The notes: generated by a model not told the origin, from the letters alone. A DNA stretch of 64,000 bases from Shimia gijangensis (GCF_900142085.1 NZ_FQZQ01000013.1:59220-123219), one strand, 5' to 3'; numbered from the stretch's first letter, positions 1 to 15,400 are shown. Numbers and translations: made by a program.

Positions 1-51
1 CTTGATTTTTGGCTGACGCGGCTTGCGGATCAGCTGTTGGATCGTTGGCAT
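1..51 (-). CDS. rpsL: 30S ribosomal protein S12, N-terminal fragment at window edge
   Basis: The first 17 codons of S12 are present, beginning MPTIQQLIRKPRQPK, a diagnostic start for this protein of the ribosomal decoding centre. The rest lies beyond the left edge. It follows rpoC and the EamA gene on the same strand, as in the usual beta-operon/str-operon order. A GGGAAAGAG ribosome-binding site precedes the ATG. The EamA gene and the rpoC terminator lie between rpoC and rpsL, so rpsL probably uses its own promoter. Confidence 0.93.
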   Translation of the reverse strand, partial: MPTIQQLIRKPRQPKIK

Positions 52-317
52 AGGGTCTCTTTCCCGTTTTCAACTCATTCTGCCCAGGGCGTTCCCCCGA
101 ACGGTGCGACTTTTATCAGGCTTGTGCGTCCACAAGCGCAAAACCCGCGATCGTTTCCATTCCGAGGCAAACGACGCGGTGTGTTTCCAGAGGATCGAGG
201 CCTAAAAGGAGCCCGGACCTTGTCCACTACAGTTATGATATCGGCGGCAGAGGGAATGCCCCCATGACCGGATGGACGCGCTATAAAAGGAGTCGCAGAG
301 GTTGTCAACAGCGCCCG
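52..317 (-). other. Intergenic leader of rpsL
   Basis: No gene is seen in this stretch. It holds one good sigma70-type promoter at 280-308 and then a leader of about 220 nt to the rpsL start. No clear terminator was found for the EamA gene just upstream, so read-through into rpsL is also possible. Confidence 0.5.
280..308 (-). promoter_or_regulatory. Predicted sigma70 promoter for rpsL
   Basis: Read on the minus strand, a perfect TTGACA (-35, complement of 303-308) is followed by a 17-bp spacer and TATAGC (-10, complement of 280-285). This is the strongest promoter-like match I saw near a ribosomal gene here. The start of transcription would be near 273. Confidence 0.6.
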
Positions 318-1196
318 TCAGGTTCGACGGCGTGCACGGCTTTCGCGGAACAAGGTAAACACACCTGTCGCCACAACGATTGCCGCCCCAAGCAAGGTTA
401 TAGCATCCGGCCAATCCCCGAATACGACAAGCCCAAGCAGCAAAGCCCATAGCAGGCCCGTATAGCGGAAAGGTGCAATGAACCCGACTTCGCCAACGCG
501 CATCACCATGACCGAGAACAAGTAGCCCCCGATAATGAAAACAGACGCCCCCCCAATCAGCAGCGCGTCTCTCTGCGTGATTGGCACCCATGTTTCCCCC
601 AAAGTGGCCACCGCGGAAAACAGCAGAACCCCAAGCGATGCCGAGAGGGTGACCGTCATCGACGGCACCTGGGAAGACATGCGGCGGGTCGACAAGTCGC
701 GGCCTGTGACGCAGACCACGGCCCCCAGTGCATAAATCGCATAGGTGTCGAACCCTTCCGGCCCCGGCCGCACAATCAGCAACATTCCGGTAAACCCAAT
801 TGCGATTGCCAGAAAACGGCGCCAACCGACTTTCTCGCCAAAAAACAAGGCTCCCCCAAGTGTGACCGTGAGTGGCAAAACCTGTAACACCGCTGTCACG
901 TTGGCGATCGGCATATGCATAAGGGCTGTAACAAAGAAATAAGCGGCGCCGATTTCACTGGCGGTTCGTAAACCGATCATGCCCCAATCCGCCGCAGGCA
1001 GGCGCAGCTTTATCGCCCCCATACGGCGGGCCATCACATAAATTAGCACCGTCGTCACAACGCCGCGCAAGAACAGCAACTGAAAAAGCGGCATCTGTGG
1101 TCCGACCAGCTTCAGAAATGTATCGTTGAACGTGAAACACGCCATGCTGAAAATCATCAGCAGCGCGCCTTTCATATTGTCGGACAACTCTTCCAT
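318..1196 (-). CDS. EamA/DMT-family transporter
   Basis: A protein of about 292 residues with roughly ten hydrophobic segments, starting MEELSDNMKGALLMIFSMAC. The layout of two five-helix EamA repeats and the TLGGALFFGEKVGWRR type of repeat end match drug/metabolite exporters of the inner membrane; the substrate cannot be told. The frame stays open upstream to 1253, but the extra residues look non-coding and 1196 has a GAAAGAG-type ribosome-binding site; 1175 is a second possible start. It sits on the same strand between the rpoC terminator and rpsL, so it interrupts the usual rpoC-rpsL neighbourhood. Confidence 0.82.
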   Translation of the reverse strand: MEELSDNMKGALLMIFSMACFTFNDTFLKLVGPQMPLFQLLFLRGVVTTVLIYVMARRMGAIKLRLPAADWGMIGLRTASEIGAAYFFVTALMHMPIANVTAVLQVLPLTVTLGGALFFGEKVGWRRFLAIAIGFTGMLLIVRPGPEGFDTYAIYALGAVVCVTGRDLSTRRMSSQVPSMTVTLSASLGVLLFSAVATLGETWVPITQRDALLIGGASVFIIGGYLFSVMVMRVGEVGFIAPFRYTGLLWALLLGLVVFGDWPDAITLLGAAIVVATGVFTLFRESRARRRT

Positions 1197-1294
1197 CGCT
1201 CTTTCACCCACCCAAAACTTGGCGACCTTAGTCCGGGAACTGAAATCCACCAAGGCCGCTTTTCGTCTTTTTCAAAATACTCTCACCAAAAGCA

Positions 1295-1325
1295 AAAGGC
1301 CCCCGGCTCTAAACCGGGGGCCTTT
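1295..1325 (-). terminator. Rho-independent terminator downstream of rpoC
   Basis: A perfect 12-bp stem (AAAGGCCCCCGG paired with its complement, 7-nt loop) lies 22 bp past the rpoC stop and is followed on the minus strand by TTTGCTTTTGG. It should end the rplJL-rpoBC transcript. Confidence 0.85.
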
Positions 1326-1346
1326 CTATTTCCATCCGTCAAAGGA

Positions 1347-5594
<4,248 letters not shown>

Positions 5595-5649
5595 TTTGAT
5601 AACCTCAAATTTGGGGCGGAAGGGAGTGTGGGGTAAGAGCGCAAGGCCC

Positions 5650-8600
5650 TTACTCCTCCACCTCCGCATCCAGGAGTTCCATGTTCAGGCCAAGGCCACG
5701 GACTTCTTTGACAAGAACGTTGAAGGATTCCGGCACGCCGGCTTCAAAGTTGTCCTCGCCTTTGACAATGCTTTCATAGACTTTCGTCCGTCCAGCAACG
5801 TCATCCGATTTGACTGTCAGCATTTCCTGCAGCGTATACGCCGCGCCGTATGCCTCCAGAGCCCAAACTTCCATCTCACCAAAGCGCTGGCCACCGAACT
5901 GTGCCTTACCACCCAGCGGCTGCTGAGTAACAAGCGAGTAAGGACCAGTAGACCGCGCGTGGATTTTGTCATCCACAAGGTGGTGCAGTTTCAGCAGGTA
6001 CTTGATCCCGACAGTGACTTTACGGGCGAATTGTTCGCCTGTACGGCCATCAAACAGGGTCGACTGACCAGATTCACTAAAGCCTGCGCGAACCAGAGCG
6101 TCGTTGACATCTGCCTCTTTGGCACCGTCAAACACTGGTGTCGCAATCGGCACACCGTTGGTTACGTTGCCAGCGGCTTCAACCAGTTGATCTTCGTCCA
6201 TGCCGATGATGCCGTCTTCATAGACATCCTCGCCATAGGCCAGTTTCATGGCTTCACGTACTGGCGTCAGATCACCCGAACGACGGTACTCTTGCAGAGC
6301 CTCGTCAACATTGATGCCCAGACCGCGTGCGGCCCAGCCCATGTGAGTTTCAAGGATCTGACCAACGTTCATACGCGAAGGCACACCAAGAGGGTTCAGA
6401 CAGAAGTCAACCGGCGTACCATCGGCGAGGAACGGCATGTCTTCCATCGGTACAACCTTGGAAATAACACCTTTGTTCCCGTGACGACCGGCCATTTTAT
6501 CACCTGGCTGAAGCTTGCGCTTCACAGCGATAAAGACTTTGACCATCTTCATCACACCGGGTGGCAGATCATCGCCGCGACGGACTTTTTCGACCTTGTC
6601 TTCAAAACGAGCATCAAGCGCACGCTTTTGGATCTCGTATTGCTCGTTCAGAGCCTCGACCACTTGCGCGTCTTTCTCGTCTTCCAACGCCAGCTGCCAC
6701 CACTGACCACGGGTCAGAGTTTCCAGCAGCTCTTCGTTGATTTCCGAGTTCGATTTGACACCTTTTGGTCCTTTGACAGCTTTCTTGCCAAGGATCATCG
6801 ACTTCAGACGGGCATAAATGTTGCGATCAAGGATCGCCAGCTCGTCGTCACGGTCACGTGCCAGACGCTCAACTTCTTCGCGTTCGATCTGAAGCGCACG
6901 TTCGTCTTTTTCCACACCATGGCGGTTAAAGACACGCACCTCAACAACCGTACCAAAGTCACCCGGTTTCACACGCAAAGATGTGTCGCGAACGTCCGAA
7001 GCTTTCTCACCAAAGATGGCGCGCAAGAGCTTCTCTTCTGGCGTCATTGGCGATTCACCCTTGGGGGTGATTTTACCAACCAGAATATCGCCCGGCTCAA
7101 CGTCCGCACCGATGTACACGATGCCAGCCTCGTCGAGGTTGCGCAGCGCTTCTTCACCGACGTTCGGAATGTCGCGAGTGATTTCTTCCGGGCCCAGTTT
7201 TGTGTCACGAGCCGCAACTTCGAATTCTTCGATGTGTACCGATGTGAACACGTCATCACGCGCGATGCGTTCAGAAATCAGGATCGAGTCTTCGTAGTTG
7301 TAACCGTTCCAAGGCATAAACGCGACGACCACGTTTTTACCCAAGGCCAGTTCGCCCATGTCGGTCGATGGACCATCCGCAAGCACTTCGCCTTTGGTAA
7401 CCTTGTCACCCACTTTGACCAGCGGACGCTGGTTGATACAGGTGTTCTGGTTAGACCGCTGGAATTTACGCAGACGGTAGATGTCCACGCCCGCGTCACC
7501 CAGTTCAAGGTCTTCGGTCGCACGTACAACGATACGCTGCGCATCCACCTGGTCAATAACGCCTGCGCGTTTTGCCATGATCGACGCACCCGAGTCGCGC
7601 GCTACGATTTCCTCAATGCCAGTCCCGACCAGTGGTGCCTCAGCACGCAAAAGTGGAACCGCCTGACGTTGCATGTTCGAACCCATCAGGGCCCGGTTCG
7701 CATCGTCGTTTTCAAGGAACGGAATGAGCGAGGCCGCAACCGATACCAACTGTTTCGGTGAAACGTCGATCAGATCAACATTATCACGCGACGCCAGCGT
7801 GTAGTCACCGTTTTGACGGGTTGAGACCAGATCGTTAATGAATTGGCCGTTCTCGTCCAGCGTCGCGTTGGCCTGAGCCACGGTGTGACGCATTTCCTCG
7901 GTCGCGGACATATAGTGCACTTCGTCTGTCACCTTGGCGTCTTTGACAACGCGATAAGGTGTTTCGATAAAGCCATATTTGTTCACGCGAGCGAAGGTTG
8001 CCAGCGAGTTGATCAGACCAATGTTTGGACCTTCCGGTGTCTCAATCGGGCACATCCGACCATAGTGGGTCGGGTGCACGTCGCGCACCTCAAAGCCAGC
8101 ACGTTCGCGGGTCAGACCACCTGGCCCAAGCGCCGAAAGACGACGTTTGTGGGTGACTTCCGAGAGCGGGTTGGTTTGGTCCATGAACTGCGACAACTGC
8201 GAAGAGCCGAAGAATTCACGCACTGCAGCAGCCGCTGGTTTGGCATTGATCAGATCTTGCGGCATGACGGTGTCGATTTCAACCGATGACATGCGTTCCT
8301 TGATCGCGCGCTCCATGCGGAGCAAGCCAACGCGGTACTGGTTTTCCATCAATTCGCCAACCGAGCGCACACGGCGGTTGCCAAGGTGGTCGATGTCGTC
8401 GATGTCGCCCTTGCCATCGCGCAGGTCAACCAGCGCTTTGATACAAGATACGATGTCTTCTTTGCGAAGGGTACGCTGTGTATCCTCGGCATCCAAAGCC
8501 AGACGCATGTTCATCTTCACACGGCCAACAGCCGACAGATCATAACGCTCGGAATCGAAGAACAAAGTGTCGAACAACGCTGATGCGGCTTCAACGGTGG

Positions 8601-9786
8601 GCGGCTCGCCCGGACGCATGACGCGATAGATGTCCATGAGCGCGGTTTCGCGATTCATGTTCTTGTCGGTCGCCATGGTGTTGCGCATGTACGGACCGAC
8701 GTTGACGTTGTCGATGTCCAGGACAGGCACTTCGGTGATGCCAGCGTCGATCAGGTCCTTGGCGGAACCGCCGATCAGCGAACCTTCTTTGTCGTACTCC
8801 AGCGTCAACTCGTCACCGGCTTCGACGTAAATCGCGCCAGTTTCTTCGTTGATGATGTCCTTGGCGACAAATTTGCCAACAATATGTTCAAACGGAACCA
8901 GAAGATCTGTGATCTTGCCGTCGTCGATGATTTTCTTAACCGCACGAGGGGTAACTTTCTTACCCGCTTCGGCAATCACTTCGCCCGTTTTGGCGTCGAC
9001 CAGATCATAGGTTGGACGGGTGCCGCGCACACGCTCGGGGAAGAACTTGGTGACCCAACCTTTGTTCTTCTTGAGCTTGTAGTTCACTGTCTCAAAATAG
9101 GCATCCATGATGCCTTCCTGATCCAGACCCAGTGCATACAGCAGAGTTGTCACAGGCAATTTGCGGCGCCGGTCGATCCGGGCAAAGACGATGTCTTTGG
9201 CGTCGAATTCAAAATCCAGCCAAGAGCCGCGGTAGGGAATAATGCGGCAAGCAAACAAAAGTTTACCTGAAGAGTGGGTTTTGCCCTTGTCGTGGTCAAA
9301 GAACACGCCGGGTGAGCGGTGCATCTGGCTCACGATCACGCGCTCGGTGCCGTTTACAACAAAGGTGCCGTTCGGCGTCATCAATGGCATGTCGCCCATG
9401 AAGACGTCTTGCTCTTTGATGTCTTTAACCGACTTCGCACCCGTATCTTCGTCGATATCAAACACGATCAGACGCAAGGTGACCTTCAGCGGAGCCGAAT
9501 AAGTCATATCGCGCTGCATACATTCTTCAACGTCATACTTCGGCTTTTCCAGCTCGTAGTTGACGAATTCCAGCACACTGGTTTCGTTGAAATCCTTAAT
9601 CGGGAAAACCGACTGGAAAACGCCTTTGATGCCTTCACCGTCCATAGGAACGAGATGATCGCCGGAACGCAGAAACAGATCGTATGAGGCCTTTTGGACC
9701 TCGATCAGGTTCGGCATTTCCAGAACTTCACGAATTTTGCCGTAATATTTACGCAAACGTTTTTGGCCAAGGTAGGTCTGAGCCAT
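5650..9786 (-). CDS. rpoB: DNA-directed RNA polymerase subunit beta
   Basis: A complete beta subunit of 1378 residues starting [16 protein letters not shown]. The rifampicin pocket reads [20 protein letters not shown] then [11 protein letters not shown], the usual drug-sensitive form, followed by [20 protein letters not shown]. The core motifs HNKGVIS and [11 protein letters not shown] are present. An in-frame ATG two codons earlier (9792) lies closer to the AAAGGTG ribosome-binding site and may be the true start. It is preceded by a 240-bp intergenic region with hairpins after rplL. Confidence 0.98.
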   Translation of the reverse strand: MAQTYLGQKRLRKYYGKIREVLEMPNLIEVQKASYDLFLRSGDHLVPMDGEGIKGVFQSVFPIKDFNETSVLEFVNYELEKPKYDVEECMQRDMTYSAPLKVTLRLIVFDIDEDTGAKSVKDIKEQDVFMGDMPLMTPNGTFVVNGTERVIVSQMHRSPGVFFDHDKGKTHSSGKLLFACRIIPYRGSWLDFEFDAKDIVFARIDRRRKLPVTTLLYALGLDQEGIMDAYFETVNYKLKKNKGWVTKFFPERVRGTRPTYDLVDAKTGEVIAEAGKKVTPRAVKKIIDDGKITDLLVPFEHIVGKFVAKDIINEETGAIYVEAGDELTLEYDKEGSLIGGSAKDLIDAGITEVPVLDIDNVNVGPYMRNTMATDKNMNRETALMDIYRVMRPGEPPTVEAASALFDTLFFDSERYDLSAVGRVKMNMRLALDAEDTQRTLRKEDIVSCIKALVDLRDGKGDIDDIDHLGNRRVRSVGELMENQYRVGLLRMERAIKERMSSVEIDTVMPQDLINAKPAAAAVREFFGSSQLSQFMDQTNPLSEVTHKRRLSALGPGGLTRERAGFEVRDVHPTHYGRMCPIETPEGPNIGLINSLATFARVNKYGFIETPYRVVKDAKVTDEVHYMSATEEMRHTVAQANATLDENGQFINDLVSTRQNGDYTLASRDNVDLIDVSPKQLVSVAASLIPFLENDDANRALMGSNMQRQAVPLLRAEAPLVGTGIEEIVARDSGASIMAKRAGVIDQVDAQRIVVRATEDLELGDAGVDIYRLRKFQRSNQNTCINQRPLVKVGDKVTKGEVLADGPSTDMGELALGKNVVVAFMPWNGYNYEDSILISERIARDDVFTSVHIEEFEVAARDTKLGPEEITRDIPNVGEEALRNLDEAGIVYIGADVEPGDILVGKITPKGESPMTPEEKLLRAIFGEKASDVRDTSLRVKPGDFGTVVEVRVFNRHGVEKDERALQIEREEVERLARDRDDELAILDRNIYARLKSMILGKKAVKGPKGVKSNSEINEELLETLTRGQWWQLALEDEKDAQVVEALNEQYEIQKRALDARFEDKVEKVRRGDDLPPGVMKMVKVFIAVKRKLQPGDKMAGRHGNKGVISKVVPMEDMPFLADGTPVDFCLNPLGVPSRMNVGQILETHMGWAARGLGINVDEALQEYRRSGDLTPVREAMKLAYGEDVYEDGIIGMDEDQLVEAAGNVTNGVPIATPVFDGAKEADVNDALVRAGFSESGQSTLFDGRTGEQFARKVTVGIKYLLKLHHLVDDKIHARSTGPYSLVTQQPLGGKAQFGGQRFGEMEVWALEAYGAAYTLQEMLTVKSDDVAGRTKVYESIVKGEDNFEAGVPESFNVLVKEVRGLGLNMELLDAEVEE

Positions 9787-9925
9787 GGTCATTAGCACCT
9801 TTCAATTTCTCACCGGTCGCGCATGCTGTCGGGCCCCAGCACCACGCCCATCCGAGACGACACAAGTTCGATCAATTCCTGGCTTCCGTCCCGATGGAAG
9901 CCTCCCGATCTTTGAACCTGGTCTT

Positions 9926-9994
9926 AGAAAACCCCCTGAGTATAAAAGGGGCTCTCTGAGACAGGTTCGGCTGGGCCCGAAAACGGACCCAGCC
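9926..9994 (-). promoter_or_regulatory. Two hairpins in the rplL-rpoB gap, attenuator-like
   Basis: Reading toward rpoB, a strong hairpin at 9994-9969 (11-pair stem with one mismatch, AAAA loop on the plus strand) is followed about 18 nt later by a short CCCCT/AGGGG stem at 9951-9933 and a TTTTC run. E. coli is known to have a partial terminator and an RNase III site in the same gap; equivalence here is my inference. The second stem is only 5 bp, so it would be leaky. Confidence 0.5.
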
Positions 9995-10026
9995 TGACAT
10001 CAATTCCGGGTAGACCCCGGCAAAGA

Positions 10027-10407
10027 TTACTTGACTTCGACTTCGGCGCCAGCTGCTTCCAGCTTGCCTTTGACTTCGTCAGCTTCGTCTTTCGAAACGC
10101 CTTCTTTGACAGCCTTGCCGCCGGCTTCAACCAGCTCTTTGGCTTCTTTGAGGCCCAGGCCAGTCAAGGCGCGGACTTCTTTGATGACGTTGATTTTCGA
10201 GGCACCTGGTGATTTCAGGATAACGTCGAATTCGGTTTGCTCTTCACCAGCGTCGCCACCGGCGTCGCCAGCAGGGCCAGCCATCATTACGGCGCCGCCA
10301 GCTGCGGGCTCGATGCCATACTCGTCTTTGAGGATGGTTTTCAGTTCTTGTGCTTCCAGCAGGGTCAAACCTACGATGCTTTCGGCAAGTGCTTTCAGAT
10401 CAGCCAT
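10027..10407 (-). CDS. rplL: 50S ribosomal protein L7/L12
   Basis: A protein of 126 residues: an N-terminal dimerisation helix ([20 protein letters not shown]), an Ala/Gly-rich hinge near residues 37-56 and the C-terminal factor-binding domain containing [17 protein letters not shown]. It forms the ribosomal stalk on L10 and recruits elongation factors. The start follows a GGAAAGAG ribosome-binding site. It lies 72 bp after rplJ and 240 bp before rpoB on the same strand. Confidence 0.97.
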   Translation of the reverse strand: MADLKALAESIVGLTLLEAQELKTILKDEYGIEPAAGGAVMMAGPAGDAGGDAGEEQTEFDVILKSPGASKINVIKEVRALTGLGLKEAKELVEAGGKAVKEGVSKDEADEVKGKLEAAGAEVEVK

Positions 10408-10479
10408 TTTAGACTCTTTCCGTTTATCTAGTATGTGTTCCAACGTCAGGTGTTCACCCACACGCGGTTCTCAAGTTGC

Positions 10480-10998
10480 TTACGCCGCTTCTGCACGATC
10501 CTCGATGGTCGACAGAATGCCGGCGATGTTGCTTGCTGGCGCGCCAATTGCACCGGCGATGTTCGAAGCAGGTGCACCGATACAGCCCACGATCGAAGCA
10601 ATAAGCTCGTCGCGCGAAGGCATTTTCGATACGGCCTGAACACCGTCACGGTCCAGAGCGGTCTCACCCATTGCACCGCCAAGGATTGCGAACTTTTTGT
10701 TCTCCTTGGCGAAGTCTTCGGCCACTTTGGCGGCTGCCACAGGGTCCTCAGAGTAGGTCAGAACGGTCATGCCATCGAGGTAGTCAGCAATGCTTGCGCA
10801 GGGCTTACCCTCAAGGGCGATCTTGGCGAGCTTGTTTTTGGCAACACGTACAGCACCACCCGCATCACGAGCACGTGCGCGAAGGTCCTGCATGTCAGCA
10901 ACTGTGAGGCCCGCGTAGTGAGATACCACTACAACGCCAGAGCTTTCGAAGATCTGGCCGAGCTCATCGACCAATTTCTCTTTCTGGGCTCTATCCAC
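10480..10998 (-). CDS. rplJ: 50S ribosomal protein L10, GTG start
   Basis: A protein of 172 residues beginning [14 protein letters not shown]. The start is a GTG with a well placed GGAG; the frame stays open 32 codons further upstream but that part does not look like L10. The N-terminal 23S-binding domain contains [12 protein letters not shown] and the C-terminal helix that carries L7/L12 dimers is present. Near residues 148-165 a 10-residue unit, [10 protein letters not shown], occurs twice in tandem. In other bacteria L10-L12 represses its own mRNA at the leader. Confidence 0.97.
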   Translation of the reverse strand: MDRAQKEKLVDELGQIFESSGVVVVSHYAGLTVADMQDLRARARDAGGAVRVAKNKLAKIALEGKPCASIADYLDGMTVLTYSEDPVAAAKVAEDFAKENKKFAILGGAMGETALDRDGVQAVSKMPSRDELIASIVGCIGAPASNIAGAIGAPASNIAGILSTIEDRAEAA

Positions 10999-11236
10999 AG
11001 TATTACTCCAAATTTGGGGATTGCTCCCCGGCTCAAGTTTGGTGGGTTGCCCCACCGTTCGGGTCCTTAGGTACGGGTCCCGAGGCCAGATCACCCGAAG
11101 GTCGAAACCTTGCGGAAAATTCTATTCTCGCTACCCATCTCAGGCAGGAATTATCGGCTTTGCCTAAGCGTGGCCGACCCACCGTCTCGGACGAATCGAC
11201 AGGCCGCCTCGAAGATTCGGGCGACCTGACGAGCGG
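10999..11236 (-). promoter_or_regulatory. rplJ leader, possible L10 autoregulatory RNA
   Basis: No gene is seen between rplJ and the Hint protein gene. Within it, 11041-11056 forms a GGTGGG-GCAA-CCCACC hairpin on the minus strand with a GNRA tetraloop, and the surrounding DNA is G/C-rich and foldable. L10 leaders are widespread in bacteria; I infer one here from position and the hairpin only. Because rplA ends at a terminator and a foreign gene intervenes, the rplJL-rpoBC promoter should also lie here. Confidence 0.4.
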
Positions 11237-11296
11237 GGTTTAGTTGGAAAATGCCCAAGGGACAAGAGCAGAGATCAGAATTGATGGTGTTGTTTG

Positions 11297-13339
11297 CTAT
11301 TTTCCGTGCTCATGGATATGGCGCGCAAACAGTTTTGCTTCCTTGCGCTTGAGATACGGGCGCGCTGGCGGGCCGAAGGCGTCTTCGGTTTGCTTAATGC
11401 CCTGCACAACCGTCTCCAACTCTGGAAACAAGAACAGAAGCTCGTCCCGCACGGCGTGATCCATCGACTTCAATGCCATTGGTCCCGGGAAAAAAGACTC
11501 CGAAGGCGCGCCCTCAGCGTATCTTAACTGATGCCGGTCAAATAGCAGGTGAATGTAAGTCACCCTTTCACAGCGTCGATCGAACCTTGCATATTGCCCT
11601 TTCAATATCTCGGCGGCGTGTTTGGCGCGAATGAGTCTCTGACCCGCATCGGTGTTCAGAACGATCCCATGCTGAGGGGATACCGCCATGCGCCTCCGGT
11701 TCCCAAAAGCTCCCTTTCGGATCACAACCGGGCGCAGGTTTGGATGACCCGCAAGATCTTGCTGAGTAAGCTTTCTCTGGCCGATCCAGCGCACGGGCTG
11801 AAATCCGTTGTCCACGGTCAAAACCAGATCGCCAGGGCAGATGGTTTCAATGGGAATGTCACCCTTTGAGGTCTGAATGAGGGTTCCCGGAGTAAAACAG
11901 GGCACAGAATCGCGAAAGTCGAGGTCATGCGTCAACGGGGTCGCATCGGACCCGTCTGCGGCAACGTCATTATCGGTATCGGCCAAGGTAAAGTTGCCTG
12001 CCCCATCGATATCATCGTCGTTAACATCCCACCCGGACACATCGTCGACCACATCCGCGATGCCATCGCCATCAGCGTCCCCTGAGGCGTCAATCGCGGC
12101 CTGACTGACCCCGTGACCGGCCTCGGCTGTGTCGCTGGTGCCGTCATTGTCGCTGTCAGTGTCCAGAAAGTCAGCCGTGCCATCGCCGTCGGTATCAACC
12201 GGCGTCAGGCCATCCGGACCATAGGCATCGTCCAAGCCATCATTGTTCGCATCAATTCCGGATGGCGCGACATAACCGGCTGTGGTCTGCGCTTCGACAT
12301 TGTCAGTGATCCCATCATTGTCACTGTCCAGATCGAGATGGTCATAGATACCATCTCCATCGCTATCCACCGCCTGCAATGTCGGCACAAAATCAAAGGT
12401 TTCAGTGACCGTCGTTCCGAAATTCGGGTTGGGCCCGGAGTCGACAACGACAACCCCATCAACGGCAATCGTATATCCGGCCGTGTTTGTTCCACCAAGA
12501 CCATCCCCAAAATCGTCGTTGACGACAAAAGAGTACTGCCCCAACGCTGAGGGATCGATATTGGTGATTTCGACCGTGCTATCAATGGTGCTATCGCTCG
12601 CGACAAGGTTCCCATCAGGGTCATACAATTCCCAACTCGTCGCATCGATGCCGGCGTATTCATCACCATCAAAAGTTATGGTGATTGCCGTAGGGTTTAC
12701 TGTCTCGTACTCATCTTCGTCGAGAATGCCATCGCCGTCATCATCGATGTCAGTATTGTCAGCCACCCCATCCCCATCTGTGTCCAGAAGCGGTTCCGGA
12801 ACATCGAAGGTTAAGTCGCTGATACCTGTACCACCTGACGACGTCCCGTCCGGGCCAGCATCGAGGCCCAGTTCAATCTGAGAGACCGGACCCGCGAGGT
12901 TCAGGTTAATGTCATTCGCCGTGGTGCCAGCAGCTGTGATTGTCACCGAACCATCCGGGTTGGCGGTGACTGATTCATCGACCAACCCCGAGAGGCTGGC
13001 GATGATGGTATTGCTATCAATCAGATCGCCGTTTTCATCGTAGGCAAAGATTGTCCACTGATCATCATATGTCGAACCACCATCATCATTGACGTGGTTG
13101 AAATTGAAAGACAGGTTTTCGACCGGATTCGAGAACTGATAACTGGCCGCAATCGGGCTGGTGACACCGAAGGCGCCAAATTCAGAAATTGCATAGCCGG
13201 ACTGGGAAGCATCCCACGAGTTGGAGGTAAAAACCCCCGTGACCGTCGTGCTGTTTTCACCTTCGGAAATGACGGTGCTGCCATTCACTGCAGTTCCGCC
13301 AGCGCCTGTTAACCATATCGCATTGTCTAAAACGGCCAT
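11297..13339 (-). CDS. Calcium-repeat protein with C-terminal Hint (autoprocessing) domain
   Basis: An acidic protein of 680 residues. Residues 1-180 are beta-rich with no signal peptide. Aspartate-rich thrombospondin-3-like calcium repeats follow at 186-207, 325-346, 382-403 and 421-429 (patterns such as [27 protein letters not shown]). A Hint domain starts at Cys481 ([14 protein letters not shown]) and includes the block VSPQHGIVL near residue 555, the usual nucleophile and histidine of Hedgehog/intein-type self-cleavage. Such proteins are commonly exported by type I secretion, but no transporter lies in this window. It sits between the rplA terminator and rplJ on the same strand, an unusual place. 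Confidence 0.8.
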   Translation of the reverse strand: MAVLDNAIWLTGAGGTAVNGSTVISEGENSTTVTGVFTSNSWDASQSGYAISEFGAFGVTSPIAASYQFSNPVENLSFNFNHVNDDGGSTYDDQWTIFAYDENGDLIDSNTIIASLSGLVDESVTANPDGSVTITAAGTTANDINLNLAGPVSQIELGLDAGPDGTSSGGTGISDLTFDVPEPLLDTDGDGVADNTDIDDDGDGILDEDEYETVNPTAITITFDGDEYAGIDATSWELYDPDGNLVASDSTIDSTVEITNIDPSALGQYSFVVNDDFGDGLGGTNTAGYTIAVDGVVVVDSGPNPNFGTTVTETFDFVPTLQAVDSDGDGIYDHLDLDSDNDGITDNVEAQTTAGYVAPSGIDANNDGLDDAYGPDGLTPVDTDGDGTADFLDTDSDNDGTSDTAEAGHGVSQAAIDASGDADGDGIADVVDDVSGWDVNDDDIDGAGNFTLADTDNDVAADGSDATPLTHDLDFRDSVPCFTPGTLIQTSKGDIPIETICPGDLVLTVDNGFQPVRWIGQRKLTQQDLAGHPNLRPVVIRKGAFGNRRRMAVSPQHGIVLNTDAGQRLIRAKHAAEILKGQYARFDRRCERVTYIHLLFDRHQLRYAEGAPSESFFPGPMALKSMDHAVRDELLFLFPELETVVQGIKQTEDAFGPPARPYLKRKEAKLFARHIHEHGK

Positions 13340-13566
13340 GTCTTATTCACCAAACAACTCAAAAAGGAACTAAATCTTCCCGCCAACATTTGAGTGAGGC
13401 CTTCACCAATGTTCGGACAAGATTTTGGAGCCTGATATTTGGGGGTGATAAGTGACCAGATTTGGACAAAATTCAGTTAATTAGTTGTATATCATTTAGT
13501 CGAATTAACCATAACTCGTTTGCAAAAGACTGCGCAGACTACGTTTTGCAACTTGTCCAAGAAAAA

Positions 13567-13591
13567 GAGGGCGCCCAGATAGGACGCCCTC
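13567..13591 (-). terminator. Terminator downstream of rplA
   Basis: A GAGGGCG/CGCCCTC stem lies 29 bp past the rplA stop and is followed on the minus strand by TTTTTCTTGG. It should end the nusG-rplK-rplA transcript before the Hint gene. Confidence 0.75.
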
Positions 13592-13619
13592 AAAAACTTT
13601 AGATGAAACCCTAAAAGGT

Positions 13620-14318
13620 TTACTGTGCTGCCGCGTTGTCGACCGAAATGGTAACACCCGGGCCCATAGTCGAGCTCAGCGCGACTTTTTTGACGTATGC
13701 GCCTTTGGCACCAGAAGGGCGGGCTTTCATAACGGCGTCCATGAAGGCACGTACGTTTTCAACCAGCTTGCCTTCGTCAAACGAAGCTTTGCCAACGCCT
13801 GCGTGTACAACACCGGCTTTTTCGACCTTGAACTGTACTTCGCCGCCTTTGGCATTTTTGACAGCTTCAGCCACGTCCATGGTGACCGTGCCCACTTTGG
13901 GGTTTGGCATCAGGTTACGTGGACCCAGCACTTTACCCAGACGGCCAACGACGGGCATCATGTCAGGGGTTGCAATGCAGCGATCAAAATCGATGGTGCC
14001 GCCCTGGACGGTTTCCATCAGATCTTCTGCGCCAACGATGTCCGCACCAGCGGCCTGAGCTTCTTCAGCTTTTGGACCACGGGCGAAAACAGCCACGCGA
14101 ACATCTTTGCCGGTGCCGTTCGGCAGACCAACAACACCGCGAACCATTTGGTCGGCGTGACGCGGGTCAACACCCAGACATACGGCGATTTCAATGGTCT
14201 CGTCGAACTTTGCTTTGGCGCTGCCTTTAACCAGTGCAACAGCTTCTTCAACGGTCAGGTTGACTTTACCTGCGAACGCTTCACGCGCTGCAATTGTACG
14301 TTTACCAAGCTTAGCCAT
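13620..14318 (-). CDS. rplA: 50S ribosomal protein L1
   Basis: A full-length L1 of 232 residues starting [15 protein letters not shown]. The L1 signature region [15 protein letters not shown] is present. L1 binds 23S rRNA at the E-site stalk and in known cases represses the rplKA mRNA. Its ATG overlaps the rplK stop by one base (TAATG), which couples their translation. It is followed by a terminator. Confidence 0.97.
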   Translation of the reverse strand: MAKLGKRTIAAREAFAGKVNLTVEEAVALVKGSAKAKFDETIEIAVCLGVDPRHADQMVRGVVGLPNGTGKDVRVAVFARGPKAEEAQAAGADIVGAEDLMETVQGGTIDFDRCIATPDMMPVVGRLGKVLGPRNLMPNPKVGTVTMDVAEAVKNAKGGEVQFKVEKAGVVHAGVGKASFDEGKLVENVRAFMDAVMKARPSGAKGAYVKKVALSSTMGPGVTISVDNAAAQ

Positions 14319-14743
14319 TACTTCACCTCGATGCCCATCGAGCGTGCCGAACCGAGGATGATCTGCATAGCAGCCTCGATGTCGTTTGCGCTCAGGTCTT
14401 TCATTTTCGCTTCGGCAATTTCTTTTACCTGTGCGGCGGTCACCGTACCAACGGTCTCGCGACCGGGGGTGCTGGCGCCGGATTTCAGCTTGGCAGCCTT
14501 TTTCAGGTAGTAAGACGCAGGAGGCGTCTTGATGTCCATGGTAAAGGACTTGTCCTGATAGTAGGTGATTTCAGTCGGGCAAGGTGCACCGGCTTCCATT
14601 TCCTGCGTCTTGGCGTTGAACGCCTTGCAGAACTCCATAATGTTGATGCCGCGCTGACCCAGGGCAGGACCCACGGGTGGCGACGGGTTGGCTTGACCTG
14701 CAGGGATCTGCAGCTTCATCTTGCCAGCGAGCTTCTTGGCCAT
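14318..14743 (-). CDS. rplK: 50S ribosomal protein L11
   Basis: A protein of 141 residues starting [17 protein letters not shown], with the conserved [20 protein letters not shown] segment of the N-terminal domain and the C-terminal GTPase-centre rRNA-binding domain ending in [12 protein letters not shown]. The start was moved in from an 8-codon upstream extension; AGGAGAGG precedes it. It lies 123 bp after nusG and overlaps rplA. Confidence 0.97.
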   Translation of the reverse strand: MAKKLAGKMKLQIPAGQANPSPPVGPALGQRGINIMEFCKAFNAKTQEMEAGAPCPTEITYYQDKSFTMDIKTPPASYYLKKAAKLKSGASTPGRETVGTVTAAQVKEIAEAKMKDLSANDIEAAMQIILGSARSMGIEVK

Positions 14744-14866
14744 TTGGCCTCTCCTTCTTTCCAACACCTTTGGGACGCGTCCCGCAGGCTGATCGTTGTG
14801 TGGTGCAGTCCGGACATCGCGATGCCCTCGCCTCCCACTCGGTTTGACGCCTTGCGGCGCTGCTCA

Positions 14867-15400
14867 TCAGGTCTGTTTGGTGACCTGAGTGAATTCCAGT
14901 TCGACCGGGGTTTCCCGGCCAAAGATCGACACCGTCACCTTGAGGCGCTGGTTGTCGTCGTCCACGTCTTCGACCATGCCGTCGAAATCTTCGAACGGGC
15001 CGTCGTTGACTTTGACCTTCTCGCCCACTTCGAACGAGATCATCAGCTTCGGCGCGTCTTCGCCTTCCTGAACCCGGTTCAGGATGCCGTTCACCTCAGC
15101 GTCGCGCATTGGCATCGGACGCCCTTGTGGACCCAAGAAACCAGTGACGCGGTTGATCGAGTTGATCAGGTGATAGCCCTGATCGCTCATCTCCATGTGG
15201 ACCAGAACATAGCCCGGCATGAAGCGGCGCTCGGCGGTCACTTTTTTGCCGCGGCGCACTTCGATCACTTCTTCGGTTGGGACCAGAACTTCGTCAATCT
15301 GATCCTCAAGGCCTTTTTCTTCCGCCGACACGCGGATTTGCTCTGCGACCTTCTTTTCAAAGTTCGACAAGACGCTAACCGAGTACCACCGTTTTGCCAT
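14867..15400 (-). CDS. nusG: Transcription termination/antitermination protein NusG
   Basis: A protein of 177 residues beginning MAKRWYSVSVLSNFEKKV. The NGN domain contains RRFMPGYVLVHMEM and the C-terminal KOW domain contains FEVGEKVKVNDGPFEDFDG. NusG binds RNA polymerase beta' and links it to Rho or the ribosome. An ORF extension of 19 codons upstream is not family-like. secE, normally its upstream partner, is 3.1 kb away on the same strand with other genes between, so nusG must have its own promoter in 15401-15947. Confidence 0.97.
   Translation of the reverse strand: MAKRWYSVSVLSNFEKKVAEQIRVSAEEKGLEDQIDEVLVPTEEVIEVRRGKKVTAERRFMPGYVLVHMEMSDQGYHLINSINRVTGFLGPQGRPMPMRDAEVNGILNRVQEGEDAPKLMISFEVGEKVKVNDGPFEDFDGMVEDVDDDNQRLKVTVSIFGRETPVELEFTQVTKQT

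Noticed and set aside
202..825. Minus-strand 207-codon frame overlapping the EamA gene
   Set aside because: Same strand but a different frame from EamA, without hydrophobic periodicity or a ribosome-binding site.
10480..10998. Tandem GAPASNIAG unit in rplJ as a phase-variable repeat
   Set aside because: Only two in-frame copies and the protein is an essential ribosomal stalk base; common in relatives as far as I recall.
12000..12800. Repetitive Asp/Gly-rich DNA in the Hint gene as a CRISPR or satellite
   Set aside because: It encodes degenerate 9-residue protein repeats; no fixed repeat/spacer pattern exists at DNA level.
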